Assembly: GCF_000473065.1 (NCBI RefSeq)
Contig: NZ_AXAZ01000023.1
Span: 77,142-111,498, forward strand
Reading direction: 5' to 3'
DNA length: 34,357 nt
Origin: Bradyrhizobium sp. WSM1743
GTDB lineage: Bacteria > Pseudomonadota > Alphaproteobacteria > Rhizobiales > Xanthobacteraceae
A model generated the notes under the pieces. That model did not search any database. It was not told the origin of the DNA and saw only the letters and a list, made by a program, of their open reading frames with translations. The position numbers and the translations under genes were made by a program. Every line of letters starts with the position of its first letter. The first letter of the stretch is position 1. Positions 32,077 through 34,357 of the stretch are shown piece after piece.

Positions 32077-32696
32077 CGTACGGCACTCGCAACGTCGGCA
32101 GGTGGTTGGGCGGCCTGTCCGCCGCAGAGATGGGCGTGCAGCGCCGCGATGCATTCCTCGACGATTTTGTCGTGCGGCACGTCGCGCGAGGCGATCGTGA
32201 GGTCGGCATTGGCATAGACCGGCTCGCGCTCGGTGAGGAGGCGCGTCACGGTTCCCTCGGGGTCGGCGGTCCGAAGCAGCGGACGGTCGGCCCGGCGGCG
32301 CACGCGGCGCATGATGACGTCGTGGTCCGCCCGGAGCCAGATCGAGACCGCCTTGGCGGCGATGCGGGTCCGTGTCTCCTCGCGCATGAAGGCGCCGCCG
32401 CCGGTCGCCAGCACCACGGGGCCACCCTCGAGCAGGCGCGCGATCACGCGGGCTTCGCCGTCGCGGAAATGCGTCTCGCCGTGGCGCTCGAAGATTTCCG
32501 GTATGGTCATGCCGGCCGCCGCCTCGATCTCGGTGTCGGCATCGACGAAGGACAGCTTGAGCCTGAGCGCCATGCGGCGGCCGATGGTGGATTTGCCCAC
32601 GCCCATCATGCCGACGAGCACGATCGAGCGCGCACCGAGCGCCGACAGGATGTCGGCCTCAGGCGAAGCAGGAATCGGCAACGCGGCGTCGGACAT
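32073..32696 (-). CDS. aroK: Shikimate kinase
   Basis: The product has 207 residues. It phosphorylates shikimate with ATP. Seen: P-loop GMMGVGKST at 29-37, FVDADTEIEAAAGMTIPEIF with the substrate-binding Asp, FRDGEARVIARLL with the shikimate-binding Arg, ATGGGAF, and the lid ADRPLLRTADPEG. N-terminal and C-terminal extensions of about 20 residues each are usual in rhizobial AroK. It is the first gene of the aroK-aroB (-corC type) unit and is divergent from the small membrane-protein gene and xerD across 173 bases. Confidence 0.96.
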   Translation of the reverse strand: MSDAALPIPASPEADILSALGARSIVLVGMMGVGKSTIGRRMALRLKLSFVDADTEIEAAAGMTIPEIFERHGETHFRDGEARVIARLLEGGPVVLATGGGAFMREETRTRIAAKAVSIWLRADHDVIMRRVRRRADRPLLRTADPEGTVTRLLTEREPVYANADLTIASRDVPHDKIVEECIAALHAHLCGGQAAQPPADVASAVR

Positions 32697-32869
32697 TGTC
32701 TCGCTCGATTGGATCTCGCTCGAACTGCCGCCGAATGCGGCATGGTTTGGCCACCTATACGACCCCGCAGGGGCCCTCGCCAGTGGACTCTTGCCACGAA
32801 ACGGCGAACATGTTGGATGATTTCATTGGTTAATTTGCCGGCCAAGTCCCGTACAGAGACCCCAGAACG

Positions 32870-33016
32870 ATGCCCAGCCTGTTCCGCTTCCTGACGGTCG
32901 TCGCCGTGATCGCCGGCATCGTCTATGGCGTGGTCTTCGCGCTGGCGAACTTCGTCAATCCGAAGCCGCGGGAAATGACGGTGACGATCCCGCCGGATAA
33001 GTTTCTCAAGAAATAG
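32870..33016 (+). CDS. 48-residue single-pass membrane protein, function unknown
   Basis: This short gene reads MPSLFRFLTVVAVIAGIVYG at the start, with one membrane helix from about residue 5 to 27, then a polar tail NPKPREMTVTIPPDKFLKK. Several facts support it: it starts with an ATG in the middle of the aroK-xerD gap, codon use is as in core genes, it ends 17 bases before the xerD start, and the tail PREMTVTIPPDKF does not look random. A similar short protein is often seen in front of xerD in rhizobia, as I recall; I could not check this. It is probably co-transcribed with xerD. No function is known to me. Confidence 0.75.
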   Translation: MPSLFRFLTVVAVIAGIVYGVVFALANFVNPKPREMTVTIPPDKFLKK

Positions 33017-33033
33017 GAGCTAGCCTCCAGGGA

Positions 33034-33993
33034 ATGCGCGCAAAGCCCTCCGACACCAAGCTCACCGGCCTGTTCCTCGACATGCTCGCCGCGGAACAGG
33101 GCGCCGGGCCCAATACGCTCGACGCCTATCGGCGCGACCTCACTGATTTCTCGGAATTTCTGGGCCGCGTCGGCCATAGTTTCGCGGACGCGGAGACGCA
33201 GATCCTGCGCGACTACCTCGCCGATCTCGATACCCGCGGCTTCAAATCCACCAGCGTCGCGCGGCGGCTGTCGGCGATGCGGCATCTCTACCGCTTCCTG
33301 CTGAACGAGCGCATCCGCACCGACGATCCCGCGGCGATCCTGTCCGGGCCCAAGCGCGGCCGCGGCCTTCCGAAGGTGCTGTCGATCGCCGATGTCGACC
33401 GCATGCTCCGCCGCGCCAAGGAGTTGAGCGAGGCGGAAGATGCTTCGCCCTCGAAACGGCTGCGCGCCTTGCGGCTCTATTGTCTGCTGGAGGTGCTCTA
33501 TGCCACGGGCCTGCGCGTCTCCGAGCTGGTGGCGCTGCCGCGCTCGGCGGCCAAGCGCGACGCCCGCATGATCGTGGTGCGCGGCAAGGGCAATAAGGAA
33601 CGCCTGGCGCCGCTCAACGACGCCTCGCGGCAGGCGATGGCGGACTATCTCGCCGCGACCGAGGCTGCAAAGGCCGACAAGAAGAACAGCGTGGCCGCCT
33701 CGAAATGGCTGTTCCCCTCGTTCGGCGAGAGCGGGCATCTGACGCGGCAGCATTTCGCCCGCGACCTCAAGGAGCTTGCGGTTGCCTCCGGCCTGCAGGC
33801 CCGGCTGGTCTCCCCGCACGTGCTGCGCCACGCCTTCGCCAGCCATCTGCTGCACAACGGCGCGGACTTGCGCATCGTGCAGACCCTGCTCGGACACACC
33901 GACATCTCCACGACCCAGATTTACACCCATGTGGTCGAGGAGCGGCTGAAGAGCCTGGTGCGGGATCTGCATCCGCTAGCGGAGAAGTCATAG
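33034..33993 (+). CDS. xerD: Tyrosine recombinase XerD
   Basis: The product has 319 residues. It resolves chromosome dimers at dif together with XerC, at the division septum under FtsK control. N-terminal SAM-like core-binding domain about 10-110 (LDAYRRDLTDFSEFLG), catalytic domain with R161 in ATGLRVSELV, Lys in GKGNKERLAPL, H262 and R265 in SPHVLRHAFASHLL, H288 in LLGHTDISTTQIYTHV and nucleophile Y297. All six active-site residues are present. The start at 33034 gives the family N-terminus; AGGAG lies about 14 bases before it, a long spacing. No phage attachment site or island marker is visible next to it, so this is the housekeeping enzyme and not an integrase. Confidence 0.95.
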   Translation: MRAKPSDTKLTGLFLDMLAAEQGAGPNTLDAYRRDLTDFSEFLGRVGHSFADAETQILRDYLADLDTRGFKSTSVARRLSAMRHLYRFLLNERIRTDDPAAILSGPKRGRGLPKVLSIADVDRMLRRAKELSEAEDASPSKRLRALRLYCLLEVLYATGLRVSELVALPRSAAKRDARMIVVRGKGNKERLAPLNDASRQAMADYLAATEAAKADKKNSVAASKWLFPSFGESGHLTRQHFARDLKELAVASGLQARLVSPHVLRHAFASHLLHNGADLRIVQTLLGHTDISTTQIYTHVVEERLKSLVRDLHPLAEKS

Positions 33994-34000
33994 GTCTCGT

Positions 34001-34076
34001 GCCCGGACGCGGCGCAGCGTGACGTAAGCGCGTTTACGCGCGTCTTCGACGCGCTATGGCGACGCAGAGCCGGGGC
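34001..34076. repeat. Palindromic intergenic repeat, left part, cut by the IS element
   Basis: The stretch from cccggacgcggcgcagcg to gcgacgcagagccgggg contains gtaagcgcgtttacgcgc and acgcgcgtcttcgacgcgc inner pairings and has the outer shape ccggac...gagccggg of a chromosomal repeat. After this point the sequence changes to the lead-in of the IS110-type element, so the insertion seems to lie in or next to the repeat. The exact junction is not certain. Confidence 0.5.
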
Positions 34077-34163
34077 CCGTGCTCCTGTTGGGGTGGACGG
34101 CCCCCCGACGGCATCAGTGTGCCAGAATGAGGTCGGTTTAGATCTCAGACAAGGGAGCCGTCC
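34077..34163 (+). other. Probable left end of an IS110-family element (possible bridge-RNA region)
   Basis: This non-coding stretch lies between the cut repeat and the transposase start. In the IS110 group the non-coding end upstream of the recombinase gene encodes a structured bridge RNA that selects target and donor DNA. Here only position supports that; I did not find a clear secondary structure by eye. The left boundary is an estimate. No terminal inverted repeat is expected for this family. Confidence 0.45.
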
Positions 34164-34357
34164 GTGAGCGAGGTTATCCGAATTGGAGTGGATACGTCCA
34201 AGAGTGTTTTCCAGCTGCATGGGGTTGACGCAGCGGAGCAACCGGTGCTGCGCAAGAAACTGCGCCGGCGTGACATGCTGGCCTTCTTCGCACGGCTGCC
34301 GGCGACGAAGGTCGGGATGGAAGCCTGCGGCGGGGCGCATTACTGGGCGCGGGAACT
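34164..34357 (+). CDS. IS110-family transposase, N-terminal part (cut by window edge)
   Basis: The 64 visible codons begin with a GTG preceded by AAGGGAG. IRIGVDTSKSVFQLHGVD is the start of the DEDD-type RuvC-like catalytic domain with the first catalytic Asp, as in IS110 transposases, and KVGMEACGGAHYWARE is the next conserved block, with its Glu. The gene continues past the right edge, so whether it is intact cannot be said. It belongs to an insertion sequence that moved in downstream of xerD. Confidence 0.9.
   Translation, partial: MSEVIRIGVDTSKSVFQLHGVDAAEQPVLRKKLRRRDMLAFFARLPATKVGMEACGGAHYWARE

Noticed and set aside
33034..33993. Phage or island integrase instead of XerD
   Set aside because: Length, motif order and the aroK-aroB neighbourhood are those of chromosomal XerD, and no attachment repeat or tRNA is adjacent.

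Overview
The window looks like chromosomal DNA of an alphaproteobacterium of the Bradyrhizobium type. The core genes are G+C-rich (about two thirds in a line I counted), the protein sequences are typically rhizobial (CobS/CobT cobaltochelatase, FtsZ ending in LDIPAFLRR, the aroK-aroB and xerD neighbourhood), two perfect CtrA-like TTAA-N7-TTAA boxes are present, and gene borders carry several families of long palindromic intergenic repeats. Genus is an inference; no rRNA or tRNA gene was seen.

Layout. 1-2.4 kb: gene-free DNA with a repeat, a secreted DUF3108 protein (-), and rpmB (+) with a clear promoter and terminator. 2.4-7.85 kb: a lower-G+C accessory block of two co-directional genes: a SNF2/RapA-type helicase, split by one frameshift, whose C-terminal part carries 17 tandem 15-residue repeats, and a membrane-anchored RmuC-type nuclease. 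This is the best candidate for an undescribed system. 7.85-11.3 kb: a broken duplicate of the 5' end of the DUF2235 gene, then a module with a HTH/coiled-coil protein, a second-type FtsZ and a divergent coiled-coil protein, each transcription unit preceded by a CtrA-like box. 11.07-13.6 kb: intact DUF2235 hydrolase, a PilZ-like protein and a four-helix membrane protein, separated by copies of one large repeat family.

13.9-19.3 kb: old-yellow-enzyme oxidoreductase, a Tat-exported esterase-like protein, and cobS-cobT (all -). 19.6-24.0 kb: a DedA membrane protein, then an ABC importer operon (binding protein, permease, ATPase, joined by ATGA overlaps) and a Crp/Fnr regulator. 24.3-28.2 kb: an allophanate-hydrolase-like amidase and two divergent citrate-synthase paralogues; one has an N-terminal HTH and faces a 72-bp region with a 14-bp perfect palindrome inside an apparently leaderless promoter. 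28.4-34 kb: J-domain protein, BolA, CorC/HlyC-type protein, aroB, aroK (overlapping), a 48-residue membrane protein and xerD. The right edge enters the 5' part of an IS110-family element.

Working together: cobS and cobT encode two of the three cobaltochelatase subunits; aroK-aroB supply shikimate-pathway steps; the ABC operon plus Crp-type regulator and nearby amidase suggest uptake and breakdown of a small nitrogen compound (inference); the helicase-nuclease pair suggests DNA processing or defence (inference).
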